Made by a program: the position numbers and the translations under genes. Below the pieces are notes generated by a model that worked only from the letters and a program-made list of their open reading frames with translations, was not told the DNA's origin and ran no database searches. From assembly GCF_000527095.1 (NCBI RefSeq), contig NZ_AZUN01000001.1, forward strand, positions 1,736,001 to 1,800,000: a stretch of DNA of 64,000 bases. Direction: 5' to 3'. Below are positions 35,042-43,172 of this stretch, one piece after another. Source of the stretch: Methylomicrobium lacus LW14. GTDB taxonomy: Bacteria > Pseudomonadota > Gammaproteobacteria > Methylococcales > Methylomonadaceae. How positions within the stretch are numbered: the stretch's first letter is position 1; the number at the start of each line of letters is the position of its first letter.

Positions 35042-35189
35042 TAGTGAACCGGGCCAAGTCCAAGGACGGACTTGCGCCCGGATTCTTGCGCTGAATGGAA
35101 TAAAGTATTGCAAATTATGGCTATTCAATGCGGCTGGCGTCTGTGTCACAGTTAACGCCAATGTTTCAATCCCAACCCGGAGCAAGGTC

Positions 35190-36473
35190 ATGGCCCGCGC
35201 TTTTGCCAAAATCAGTTTCACCCCCGACGTGCAAGCGGTACAAACCGAAATGGGCAGCCGTATGGCGTATCGGGCAGCCGAGCTCGGCGAGGCCGAGACG
35301 GTTGCGCTGAGTGCCTTCGAACAAGCGTTCATTACCGACCGCGACAGCTTTTACCAAGCCACGGTGAGTCAAACCGGCTGGCCCTACGTACAACATCGCG
35401 GCGGGCCGGTGGGCTTCCTGAAGGTGCTGGATGAACGCACCCTTGGCTACGCCGATTTCAGCGGTAACCGCCAATACATTTCGGTGGGCAATTTACGCGG
35501 CGATGACCGGATTAGTTTGTTGCTGATGGATTATCCGCAGCGGCGGCGCTTGAAAATCTGGGGTCGGGCGCGCGCAGTGGACGAACGCACCGAGCCGGAA
35601 CTACTAGCGAAACTGGAATCGCCCGCATTCCGAGCCCCCATCGAGCGCGGCATCATCATCCAAGTCGAAGCCTTCGACTGGAATTGCCCCAAGTACATTA
35701 CGCCGCGCTACAGTGAACGTGAAGTCGAAGCGCTACTTGACCAAACTCGCCAACAAACGGCGGTGGTGAAACCGCAAGCACCCCCCGTTTTGGGTAGCGG
35801 CGCGTTGCCGTTAACGATTGCCGGGATTCGGCAGTTGACACTCACTATTCGCGCTTATGAACTGCGCCATGCCGACGGCGATTTGCTGCCCGCGTATCGG
35901 GCCGGGGCGCATCTTCGGGTACCGATCGCGTTAACCGATGGCAGTGTCACCACCCGCGCTTATTCGCTGACCGACGCAGCGGACAACCCACGCCAGTATC
36001 GCATTGCCGTGTTGCGGGTCGAAGATGGCGAAGGCGGCTCTCAAGCATTGCACGATGGATGGCAAATTGGCACCCGCCTCAACGTCGATGCGCCGGATAA
36101 CTATTTCAGCCTGCACTACGACGACCGCCCGGCGTTGTTGATTGCCGGCGGCATTGGCATCACGCCGCTAAAAGCGATGGCGGAGGAATTGACGGCGCGC
36201 GGCGTGGATTTCCAATTGCACTACGCTGGTCGCTCGCCGCAACACATGCCGTTTGTCGAGGACTTGCGGCGGCATTTTCCAAATCGATGCCGGTTTTATT
36301 TCAGCCAAGCGCCAACGCCAACCCGGCTGGATGTGTCGGCGTTGTTGAATAACGCATCAACCGATACCGTCATTTACGTCTGCGGCCCAACACGCTTGAT
36401 TGAAAGCGTGCGCCAAACCGCCCGCCAACTCGGCATCGCCGACGAACGGGTGCAATTCGAAAGTTTCACTTAA
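35190..36473 (+). CDS. PNPOx-like flavoprotein fused to an FNR-type reductase
   Basis: A 427-residue two-domain protein. Residues 1-190 are a pyridoxamine-phosphate-oxidase-like FMN split barrel (WPYVQHRGGPVGFLKVLD, YADFSGNRQYISVGNL). Residues 205-427 are a ferredoxin-NADP-reductase-like module with the FAD site TTRAYSLTDAAD, the NAD site LLIAGGIGITPLKAM and VIYVCGPTRLIES. The 2Fe-2S domain that often ends this architecture is absent. Such proteins are usually oxidoreductases with unknown acceptors. It lies 148 bp behind the AhpD-like gene. Confidence 0.85.
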   Translation: MARAFAKISFTPDVQAVQTEMGSRMAYRAAELGEAETVALSAFEQAFITDRDSFYQATVSQTGWPYVQHRGGPVGFLKVLDERTLGYADFSGNRQYISVGNLRGDDRISLLLMDYPQRRRLKIWGRARAVDERTEPELLAKLESPAFRAPIERGIIIQVEAFDWNCPKYITPRYSEREVEALLDQTRQQTAVVKPQAPPVLGSGALPLTIAGIRQLTLTIRAYELRHADGDLLPAYRAGAHLRVPIALTDGSVTTRAYSLTDAADNPRQYRIAVLRVEDGEGGSQALHDGWQIGTRLNVDAPDNYFSLHYDDRPALLIAGGIGITPLKAMAEELTARGVDFQLHYAGRSPQHMPFVEDLRRHFPNRCRFYFSQAPTPTRLDVSALLNNASTDTVIYVCGPTRLIESVRQTARQLGIADERVQFESFT

Positions 36474-36556
36474 CCAGGTGCGCCTTGCCGGGTTACGTGT
36501 CGATGCCGGGAATGTGGCAGCCTTAACTCACACACTATTCAATAATGGAGAAAATC

Positions 36557-36706
36557 ATGAACGCAGAAATCACCCCACAAGGCTTCATGCAACGGCGCTT
36601 TGCCAGCATCAACGATCTGCCGATCCAGGAAGCCCAACGGCTGTTCCACTGGCCGCTGGGCCGCCGCCCCGACGATCACGCCGGTTTGAGCGATTTGGGT
36701 TTGTGA
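36557..36706 (+). CDS. Short hypothetical protein, possibly truncated
   Basis: A 49-residue frame beginning MNAEITPQGFMQRRFASIND and ending GLSDLGL. The ATG has a GGAGAAAATC leader. A one-base shift at the stop would continue into SAIHQHFLGQKH, so this may be the start of a broken gene. It sits between the flavoprotein gene and the DUF547 gene. No family is recognised. Confidence 0.35.
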   Translation: MNAEITPQGFMQRRFASINDLPIQEAQRLFHWPLGRRPDDHAGLSDLGL

Positions 36707-36775
36707 GTGCCATTCACCAGCACTTTCTCGGCCAGAAACACCGCCGAGCACATCTCAGGCAGGTTGCTATTAACC

Positions 36776-36801
36776 TGTAAGGAAATGCCGGTGCAAGCGA
36801 C
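36776..36801 (+). promoter_or_regulatory. Candidate ECF-sigma promoter, site B (DUF547 gene)
   Basis: TGTAAGG (36776-36782), 15 bp, CGAC (36798-36801), 32 bp before the DUF547 gene start. It has the same boxes and spacing as site A. Confidence 0.6.
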
Positions 36802-36832
36802 CAAAGGAAAAGCCAACCGATTGGAGACTATT

Positions 36833-37582
36833 ATGTTCATGAAAATTTTGGCCGCTTGCTTGATAAACCTGTTATGGTTTGCCGGTCAAGCCCAGGCCGC
36901 CGAACCGAATTGGAGCGATTACCGGGTAGTGTTGAATCACGTCAAGCCTGGCAACAAAAACGGCGTTAAGCTGATGTTGGTCGACTATCCCGCGATCAAG
37001 GCGAACGGCAGCCTGGACAAGGCCTATCAGGCACTCGCCGGCTTCGATCCCAGACGGTTGTCGAGCCGCGAAGAACGCTTGGCATTTTATATCAATGCCT
37101 ACAATATCCTAGCCTTGAAGACCGTGGCCGACCATTGGCCGGTCGACAGCATCAAGGATGTCGGCAGCCTGTTCAAGCCGGTATGGGACAAACCGGCGGG
37201 ACAACTGGGCGGAAAGGAGGTAACCCTGGGCGAGGTGGAGCATACGATTTTGCGGCCCCTGGGCGAACCCCGGATTCATCTGGCCATTGTCTGCGCCTCG
37301 GTAAGCTGCCCGGATTTGCGCGACGAGCCTTACAGCGCCGCCAAACTGGCGTCGCAACTGGACGATCAGGCGCAACGCTTTCTGAGCAATACCGGCAAGG
37401 GCTTGAGCGTCGGTCAAGACCAGATCAAGGTGTCGAAAATCTTCGACTGGTTTGAAAAAGACTTTGCCGCCGGTGGCGGCGTGGCGGCATTCATCAAACG
37501 CTATCAACCTGAACTGCCCGATCTTAAAATCAAGGCCGCGATCGATTACGATTGGTCGGTCAATGGAAAACAACATTACTGA
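36833..37582 (+). CDS. DUF547 domain exported protein
   Basis: A 249-residue protein with a signal peptide (MFMKILAACLINLLWFAGQA, cut after QAQA). The DUF547 core shows SREERLAFYINAYNILALK and HLAIVCASVSCPDLRDEPY. DUF547 genes are frequent members of arsenosugar gene sets, next to a mercuric-reductase-like flavoprotein, as here. The biochemical role is unknown. The start was placed at 36833 because it begins the signal peptide and has a TTGGAGA leader. Confidence 0.82.
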   Translation: MFMKILAACLINLLWFAGQAQAAEPNWSDYRVVLNHVKPGNKNGVKLMLVDYPAIKANGSLDKAYQALAGFDPRRLSSREERLAFYINAYNILALKTVADHWPVDSIKDVGSLFKPVWDKPAGQLGGKEVTLGEVEHTILRPLGEPRIHLAIVCASVSCPDLRDEPYSAAKLASQLDDQAQRFLSNTGKGLSVGQDQIKVSKIFDWFEKDFAAGGGVAAFIKRYQPELPDLKIKAAIDYDWSVNGKQHY

Positions 37583-37590
37583 CCCAAAAA

Positions 37591-39093
37591 ATGCTCGACC
37601 TCATGCAACGACGTAAAATCTATGCCCGCTGGCGCAAACCCAAATGTTTCGACAACAACCTGGTGGTGATCGGCGCCGGATCCGGCGGCTTGGTGACCGC
37701 CTATATCGCCGCCGCGGTCAAGGCCAAAGTCACCCTGATCGAAAAACACAAAATGGGCGGCGATTGTTTGAATACCGGCTGCGTGCCGTCCAAGGCGCTG
37801 ATTCGCTCCGCCAAGTTTTTGTCGCATGTCAAACGCGCCAAGGAGTTCGGCATCGACAAGGCCCAGGCCGATTTCGATTTCGCCGCCGTGATGGAGCGGG
37901 TTCAGCACGTCATCAAAACCGTCGAACTGCATGATTCGATCGAACGCTATACCGCCCTGGGTGTTGAAGTCATCCAAGGCACGGCCAAAATCGTTTCGCC
38001 CTGGGAAGTCGAGGTGACCACCGCCGACGGCGTCAAAACGCTCACCACGCGCTCGATCGTCATTGCCGCCGGCGCCCGGCCGTTCGTGCCGCCGATTCCC
38101 GGCATCGACCGGATTCACTATCTGACCTCGGATACGGTATGGGCTCTGCGCGAACGGCCCAAGCGCCTGCTGGTCTTGGGCGGCGGTCCGATCGGTTGCG
38201 AGTTGGCCCAGAGTTTCGCCCGCTTGGGCAGCCAAGTGACACAGGTGGAAATGGCTCCACGCCTGATATTGCGCGAAGACCCGGAGGTGTCGGCCGCGGT
38301 GATGGCCTGTTTCCAGCAAGAGGGGATCGATGTGCGCGTCAACCATACCGCCAAGCAATTCATGATTGAGAATGGCGAGAACACGCTGTTGGCGGAATGC
38401 AGCGGCCAAACAGCCAAGATTCCTTTCGATCAGGTGCTGATCGCGATCGGCCGCGCCGCCAATGTGCATGGCTATGGCGTCGAGGAATTGGGCATTGCCT
38501 TGTCGCCGCGCAAAACACTCGATACCAACGCCTTTCAACAAACCAATTATCCCAACATCTTTGCTGTCGGCGACGTGGCAGGGCCTTATCAGTTCACCCA
38601 TACCGCCGCGCATCAGGCCTGGTACGCGGCGGTCAATGCCTTGTTCGGCCAGTTAAAGAAGTTTCGCACCGATTATACGGTGATTCCTTGGTCGACCTTT
38701 ACCGATCCGGAAGTCGCCCGCGTCGGCCTGAATGAGCTGGACGCCAAGGCCCAGGGGATTGCCTATGAGGTTTCGACTTACGGTATCGACGATCTGGACA
38801 GAGCCATCGCCGACAGCGAAGCGCATGGCTTCGTCAAAGTATTGACCCGGCCCGGCAAGGACAAAATTCTCGGCGTGACGATCGTCGGCGAACATGCCGG
38901 CGACCTGATCGCCGAATTTGTGCTGGCAATGAAATACGGTATTGGTTTGAACAAGATTCTGGGCACCATTCATATCTATCCGACGCTGGCCGAAGCCAAC
39001 AAATACGCCGCCGGCGTCTGGAAACGCGCCCATGCGCCGCAGGCATTACTGCATTGGGTAGAACGCTATCATGCCTGGCGGCGCAAGCATTAA
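37591..39093 (+). CDS. FAD-dependent disulfide oxidoreductase, mercuric-reductase-like
   Basis: A 500-residue class I pyridine nucleotide-disulfide oxidoreductase. The FAD site is VVIGAGSGGLVTAYIAA, the redox pair CLNTGCVPSK (Cys59, Cys64), the NAD site LLVLGGGPIGCELAQ, and the C-terminal dimer domain ends with IHIYPTLAEANKY. No N-terminal heavy-metal domain and no C-terminal vicinal cysteines exist, so mercury reduction is unlikely. Its place behind DUF547 suggests a reductase for the arsenic or sugar pathway. The frame is open into the DUF547 gene; the ATG at 37591 is the first after that stop. Confidence 0.85.
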   Translation: MLDLMQRRKIYARWRKPKCFDNNLVVIGAGSGGLVTAYIAAAVKAKVTLIEKHKMGGDCLNTGCVPSKALIRSAKFLSHVKRAKEFGIDKAQADFDFAAVMERVQHVIKTVELHDSIERYTALGVEVIQGTAKIVSPWEVEVTTADGVKTLTTRSIVIAAGARPFVPPIPGIDRIHYLTSDTVWALRERPKRLLVLGGGPIGCELAQSFARLGSQVTQVEMAPRLILREDPEVSAAVMACFQQEGIDVRVNHTAKQFMIENGENTLLAECSGQTAKIPFDQVLIAIGRAANVHGYGVEELGIALSPRKTLDTNAFQQTNYPNIFAVGDVAGPYQFTHTAAHQAWYAAVNALFGQLKKFRTDYTVIPWSTFTDPEVARVGLNELDAKAQGIAYEVSTYGIDDLDRAIADSEAHGFVKVLTRPGKDKILGVTIVGEHAGDLIAEFVLAMKYGIGLNKILGTIHIYPTLAEANKYAAGVWKRAHAPQALLHWVERYHAWRRKH

Positions 39094-39094
39094 A

Positions 39095-39306
39095 ATGAGC
39101 AGATTGACTCCACAACTCAGCATTATCGCCCCGGTTTTAAATGAAGCAGGACAAATCGCCTGCGCGCCAAAGTCATCACAGCGTCGAGACGCTGGCAAAA
39201 GTACGTTATCCTCAACACTATCCTGCTGATGTGGCGTTTACGGTTGGCCTATTTCTTCGGTGCCTATCCCGATAATCTGGCGGCATGCTATTACGGGAAG
39301 CTCTGA
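39095..39306 (+). pseudogene. Glycosyltransferase (TIGR04283-like) with internal deletion and frameshift
   Basis: The start reads MSRLTPQLSIIAPVLNEAGQ, a GT2 glycosyltransferase N-terminus, then goes out of frame. A second frame from about 39160 gives VITASRRWQKYVILNTILLM and LRLAYFFGAYPDNL, the C-terminus expected for the TIGR04283 arsenosugar glycosyltransferase, ending in TGA at 39306. About 150 middle residues, with the catalytic aspartates, are missing. The gene must be inactive. Confidence 0.75.
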
Positions 39307-39404
39307 TGGAAGCTAATGAACGTTTCGCCTTAATGGGTATTTTATTATCTGTCGCCGTCCCATCGCTTGTGGCGGCACTCCGGCCTTTCAGCAACTTATA
39401 GACC

Positions 39405-40031
39405 ATGACGTATCTATTTCCCGACAGCGTTCTGTTGATCTTCTGCAAAGCTCCGATAGCAGGCCAAGTGAAAACGCGTTTGCAACCGGCGCTAACCTCC
39501 GAACAGGCCGCGGCAGCCCATCGTCAATTGACGCGGATGACATTGGAGCGAGCCTTTCAGCAGCCGTTGTGTCCAGTCATACTGTGCTGCGCACCCGATG
39601 CTGAACATGCTTTTTTTCGGCAATGCGCGGCGGATTATCCGCTCAACCTAACCAATCAACGCGGTAATGATCTGGGCGACCGCATGCAACACGCTTTTGT
39701 TGAAGCGCTATCACATTACCGGAAAGCGATTTTGATTGGCTGCGACTGCCCCAGCATGACGACGGACGATTTACGTCAAGCCCTGACGGTTCTGAAAAAC
39801 GGCAACGATGTCGTGATCTCTCCCGCAGAAGATGGAGGCTATGTGTTAATTGGCGTGACAGCCCATCAACCTATTTTGTTCAGCGACATGCCCTGGGGTA
39901 CCGATAGTGTCATGGCAGAAACCCGCCGACGATTAACCAAGACAGGGCTCAATTTTTATGAGTTAGAGCCACAATGGGACGTCGACACTATCGAGGACTG
40001 GATGCGCTATTTAAATCGACAAAACACCTGA
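39405..40031 (+). CDS. DUF2064 protein, TIGR04282-type (arsenosugar cluster)
   Basis: A 208-residue CofC/GT-A-like protein. Marks are LLIFCKAPIAGQVKTRLQPAL, ILIGCDCPSMTTDDLRQAL and the SPAEDGGYVLIGV segment. TIGR04282 proteins occur beside TIGR04283 glycosyltransferases in arsenosugar and related gene sets and are thought to activate or transfer sugars. Here the TIGR04283 partner just upstream is broken, so this gene may be an orphan. Confidence 0.85.
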   Translation: MTYLFPDSVLLIFCKAPIAGQVKTRLQPALTSEQAAAAHRQLTRMTLERAFQQPLCPVILCCAPDAEHAFFRQCAADYPLNLTNQRGNDLGDRMQHAFVEALSHYRKAILIGCDCPSMTTDDLRQALTVLKNGNDVVISPAEDGGYVLIGVTAHQPILFSDMPWGTDSVMAETRRRLTKTGLNFYELEPQWDVDTIEDWMRYLNRQNT

Positions 40032-40155
40032 TGCGGTAGCCAATCCATAGCCAGCCGCATCGTATCACTTTTACCTTTCAGTTCCGATTTTCTTCCATCG
40101 CTATAGTTCGTGAGACAAACACCTTCGCTCAGCCTCAAAAATTAAGTGAATTTTT

Positions 40156-40182
40156 TGTAAGGTTATGGACTTAAAATACGAC
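40156..40182 (+). promoter_or_regulatory. Candidate ECF-sigma promoter, site C (response regulator)
   Basis: TGTAAGG (40156-40162), 16 bp, CGAC (40179-40182), 67 bp before the response regulator gene. It shares TTTTGTAAGGTT with site A; spacing is one base longer. Confidence 0.55.
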
Positions 40183-40248
40183 GAAACACCTTTGTAATGA
40201 ATTTGTCTTTTTCAGGTGTTCGAATTGTGACTTCAATGGCTGTTATGC

Positions 40249-40935
40249 ATGTTTTCTAATCTCTCAAAATCTTCAGTCAATACAGTCATGCTTGTCGATG
40301 ATCAATCACTGTATCGAGAGATGCTGGCTGAAAAACTTGCGAAACAGGATCATCTTGACGTCATCACCGAGGTTGGATTTGCCCAAGACCCCTTGGGACT
40401 CGCATTAAATTTAAAACCTGATCTGATCCTTGCCGACCCCTGCTTGAATCATGAAGAAAATATTCCTTGGGTTTTCCGGTTAGCTCAACAATGCAGGGAC
40501 AGCCATGTTCTGTTGATCACTTCGCCTTGCGCCGCCAACTATTACCTGGATTTTCTCAAAGCCGGCGTCGCGGGGATTGTCCTGAAAACTCAACATTTAA
40601 ATGTTTTACTGAATGCCGTGGACAGAGTGCTAGCCAATGAACTGTGGTTTGACAGAACCATCTTCAAGGCCGGAGGTCCTGAAGTTGCGCCTTCAAATCA
40701 CTCGGATGCGCATGAGAAATTCAGAATGTCCAGCCTCTCCAGACGAGAGCAACAAGTGGTTAATCTTATCGTTAAGGGACGCAATACTTCTTCAATTGCA
40801 CATTCTTTGCATATCAGCGAAAAAACGGTTCGAAATCATATTTACTCGATCTATAGAAAGCTGGAAGTCAAAGACCGGCTCGAACTGATGCTGTTTGCAA
40901 CCCGTAACGGATTGCCCCTAAAACCAAAGGTCTAA
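40249..40935 (+). CDS. LuxR-family response regulator
   Basis: A 228-residue NarL/FixJ-type regulator. The receiver has MLVDDQSLYREML, a phosphoacceptor region LKPDLILADPCLN and the lysine in IVLKTQH. The C-terminal helix-turn-helix is LSRREQQVVNLIVKGRNTSS and SEKTVRNHIYSIYRKLEV. No histidine kinase is nearby, so the partner is unknown. It lies between the arsenic genes and the multicopper oxidase module and may regulate either; a sequence motif of the island precedes it. Confidence 0.85.
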   Translation: MFSNLSKSSVNTVMLVDDQSLYREMLAEKLAKQDHLDVITEVGFAQDPLGLALNLKPDLILADPCLNHEENIPWVFRLAQQCRDSHVLLITSPCAANYYLDFLKAGVAGIVLKTQHLNVLLNAVDRVLANELWFDRTIFKAGGPEVAPSNHSDAHEKFRMSSLSRREQQVVNLIVKGRNTSSIAHSLHISEKTVRNHIYSIYRKLEVKDRLELMLFATRNGLPLKPKV

Positions 40936-41092
40936 ATAGCTTGCATCTTGAAGAAACGGCAGCCTGTAAATTTCACTTGCTTCAAGATAACTCTTTTTCA
41001 TAAATCGCCTTAGGTCCGCGATTGACTCCAGCTCAATTTGAGCTTCTGCCCCATCATCCGCAGTAAAACTTAATTTTTTAGTCCCATTTCAA

Positions 41093-41260
41093 TTACGCCA
41101 AATGATTTGGCTTTACGAGGATGGCATCCAAATAGCCTCTACCTCGCCAACAAATAGGGCAATTGACCCAATTGATTAAGCCATCTATCACAATCGCATT
41201 TGAGGCATCCCCGCCGAAGAATTGATGCGAATGGCTCAAGACATCCGCAAATCTATTCAC
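41093..41260 (-). CDS. Doubtful small protein downstream of site D
   Basis: A 55-residue frame from a GTG at 41260, reading NRFADVLSHSHQFFGGDASN and containing the NCPIC cysteine pair. The frame is open further upstream to 41368. The only support is the minus-strand promoter-like motif at 41308-41333. No good ribosome site was found. The rest of the 445 bp between the response regulator and the multicopper oxidase shows nothing else. Confidence 0.3.
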   Translation of the reverse strand: MNRFADVLSHSHQFFGGDASNAIVIDGLINWVNCPICWRGRGYLDAILVKPNHLA

Positions 41261-41307
41261 TATCTTTAGCGCAGCAGCGGGATCTGTTTTAGTAGTCCAT
41301 GCCGTAA

Positions 41308-41333
41308 GTCGCGATTTGGAAGAAATCCTTACA
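41308..41333 (-). promoter_or_regulatory. Candidate ECF-sigma promoter, site D (minus strand)
   Basis: On the minus strand TGTAAGG (41333-41327), 15 bp, CGAC (41311-41308), followed by TTACG as in site A. It reads toward the response regulator gene, away from the multicopper oxidase. Confidence 0.5.
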
Positions 41334-41380
41334 GGGGCCAGGTCAACAGCGAAATAATTCAATGACAATGAGGGGATGAT

Positions 41381-43126
41381 ATGGCAACAAGGCGTGATGT
41401 TTTAAAGATTGGCGCGGCGGGCGCCGGCTACGGGCTGCTGGCGCCCAAGGTCGGCAAGGCTGAACTGGTCTTTCCGGACGGGTTCAAACCCAGTATTCAG
41501 GAGGCTCCAAGCCCTCCGGTTAGACCGTTCGTGGTGCCGCTAAACGTCATGCCGATTGCCAAACCCGTTGACGAAGCATTTCTGTCAACCGAGGCGGGTG
41601 GAGGACTTCCGTCCGATCCGCAAAGGCATCAGCGCTATGATGAATTTAAACCGCAGAAATTTTATGTCCATTATTTGGAGGAATTCCTCTGGCGGTATCA
41701 TGTCGATCCGCCCTATAACCAGGGTTCCTGGTCCTGGGGCTTTCGCGAGCCGGGCATGCCTCAGGGCATCACGCCGGGCCTGACCTTTCACGCGAAATAT
41801 GGCGAACCGGTTTTTGTCCGGCGCCTCAATCGATTGCCTCCGGTAGGAGCGGGAAAAGTAAGGTTCGCGCTACCCAGTACGACGATCCATTTACATAATG
41901 CGCATACCGCCTCGGAAAGCGACGGTATACCCCAGGACTATACCTGGCCGGGGGAGTATTGGGATCATCACTATGGCAATTTTCCTGCCGGGTTCGACAA
42001 ACGCGAAATCATGAGCACCTTGTGGTATCACGACCACCGCATGGATTTCACCGCTCCGAACGTTTATGCAGGCCTGAACGGTTTTTACCTGCTTTTCGAC
42101 AAGAAGGACGCGAACGACGAAACCAAAAAGGGAACGTATCGGCTGCCGAGCGGAAAATACGACGTACCGCTGATACTGCATGACGTCCAGTTCGATCAGA
42201 ACGGCCAAGCCGTTTGGGACTTTTTCAACCCCGAACCGACCGGAAACGACCTGCCCAGCGCGCTTTATACGACACACGGCATGATCGGCGACCGTTTTAC
42301 GGTCAATCGAATCATCCAGCCTTTCTTTATTGTCGAAGCGCGGAAGTACCGCTTCCGGGTTTTGAATGGCGGCCCGTCCAGACTGTACGAGCTGTATGTG
42401 CAAAAAGAAGGCGGCTCGGATCAGGGCGAACAGTTTTTCGTCATTTCCACGGACGGCAACCTGCTGCCGAGACCGATCGAAACCAACAATATCAGGCTCG
42501 GTGTCGCCGAGCGCCACGACATCATCGTCGATTTTTCCAAATATAAACCCGGCGATAAGTTGTATTTGGTCAACCGGATGGAAATTCGCGAAGACGGCGC
42601 GGGCTGGACCGGAAGATTGCTGGATCAAGGCAACCAGATCATGCGCTTCGATGTGGTGGCCGCCAAGGCGCCCGATCCCAGCCGCATCCCCGACCACATG
42701 CGCGCATTGCCGCCGATCAAAAAGCGGCTGGTAAGAAAAGAAAGATTATTTGTTTTTGACTACGACAACGGCTTATGGACGATCAATGGCAAGCTGATGG
42801 ATCCTAACCGGCCTGATGCCTTGATCGAACAAGGCAGCGCCGAAATCTGGACCTTTCGAAACGCCGGCAACACCTGGATGCACCCCATTCACAGCCATTT
42901 CGAGGAGTTCCAGATCCTGGAAATCAACGGTAAGCCGGTGGACCGCCACGACGTCCGCCACGCCAGAAAGGACGTGGTGATGTTAGGCCCCAACGAAGAG
43001 GTGAAATTTTACTCGCGTTGGCGCGATTTTCTTGGCAAGCATGTGATGCACTGCCATAACGTCGTGCATGAAGACCATGCCATGATGATTCGATGGGATA
43101 TCGTGCCGCCCGGTGAAGGCGATTGA
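41381..43126 (+). CDS. Multicopper oxidase, Tat-exported
   Basis: A 581-residue CotA-like multicopper oxidase. The Tat signal is TRRDVLKIGAAGAGYGLL. All four copper blocks are present: HLHNAH near residue 170, WYHDHRMD near 217, HPIHSHFEEF near 501 and HVMHCHNVVHEDHAM near 554, so it should bind a full type 1/2/3 set. Its substrate could be a metal such as Mn(II) or Cu(I), or a phenol. It heads a five-gene copper run. Spacing to the SCO-like gene is 46 bp. Confidence 0.92.
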   Translation: MATRRDVLKIGAAGAGYGLLAPKVGKAELVFPDGFKPSIQEAPSPPVRPFVVPLNVMPIAKPVDEAFLSTEAGGGLPSDPQRHQRYDEFKPQKFYVHYLEEFLWRYHVDPPYNQGSWSWGFREPGMPQGITPGLTFHAKYGEPVFVRRLNRLPPVGAGKVRFALPSTTIHLHNAHTASESDGIPQDYTWPGEYWDHHYGNFPAGFDKREIMSTLWYHDHRMDFTAPNVYAGLNGFYLLFDKKDANDETKKGTYRLPSGKYDVPLILHDVQFDQNGQAVWDFFNPEPTGNDLPSALYTTHGMIGDRFTVNRIIQPFFIVEARKYRFRVLNGGPSRLYELYVQKEGGSDQGEQFFVISTDGNLLPRPIETNNIRLGVAERHDIIVDFSKYKPGDKLYLVNRMEIREDGAGWTGRLLDQGNQIMRFDVVAAKAPDPSRIPDHMRALPPIKKRLVRKERLFVFDYDNGLWTINGKLMDPNRPDALIEQGSAEIWTFRNAGNTWMHPIHSHFEEFQILEINGKPVDRHDVRHARKDVVMLGPNEEVKFYSRWRDFLGKHVMHCHNVVHEDHAMMIRWDIVPPGEGD

Positions 43127-43172
43127 TAAGAGCATATAGCACGCCCCCCATTCGACACACATAAAGGTAGTT

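Noticed and set aside
41865..41892. GTAAGG-N16-CGAC look-alike in the multicopper oxidase gene
   Set aside because: It lies inside coding sequence, lacks the first T of the box and is explained by codons of a conserved region; taken as chance.
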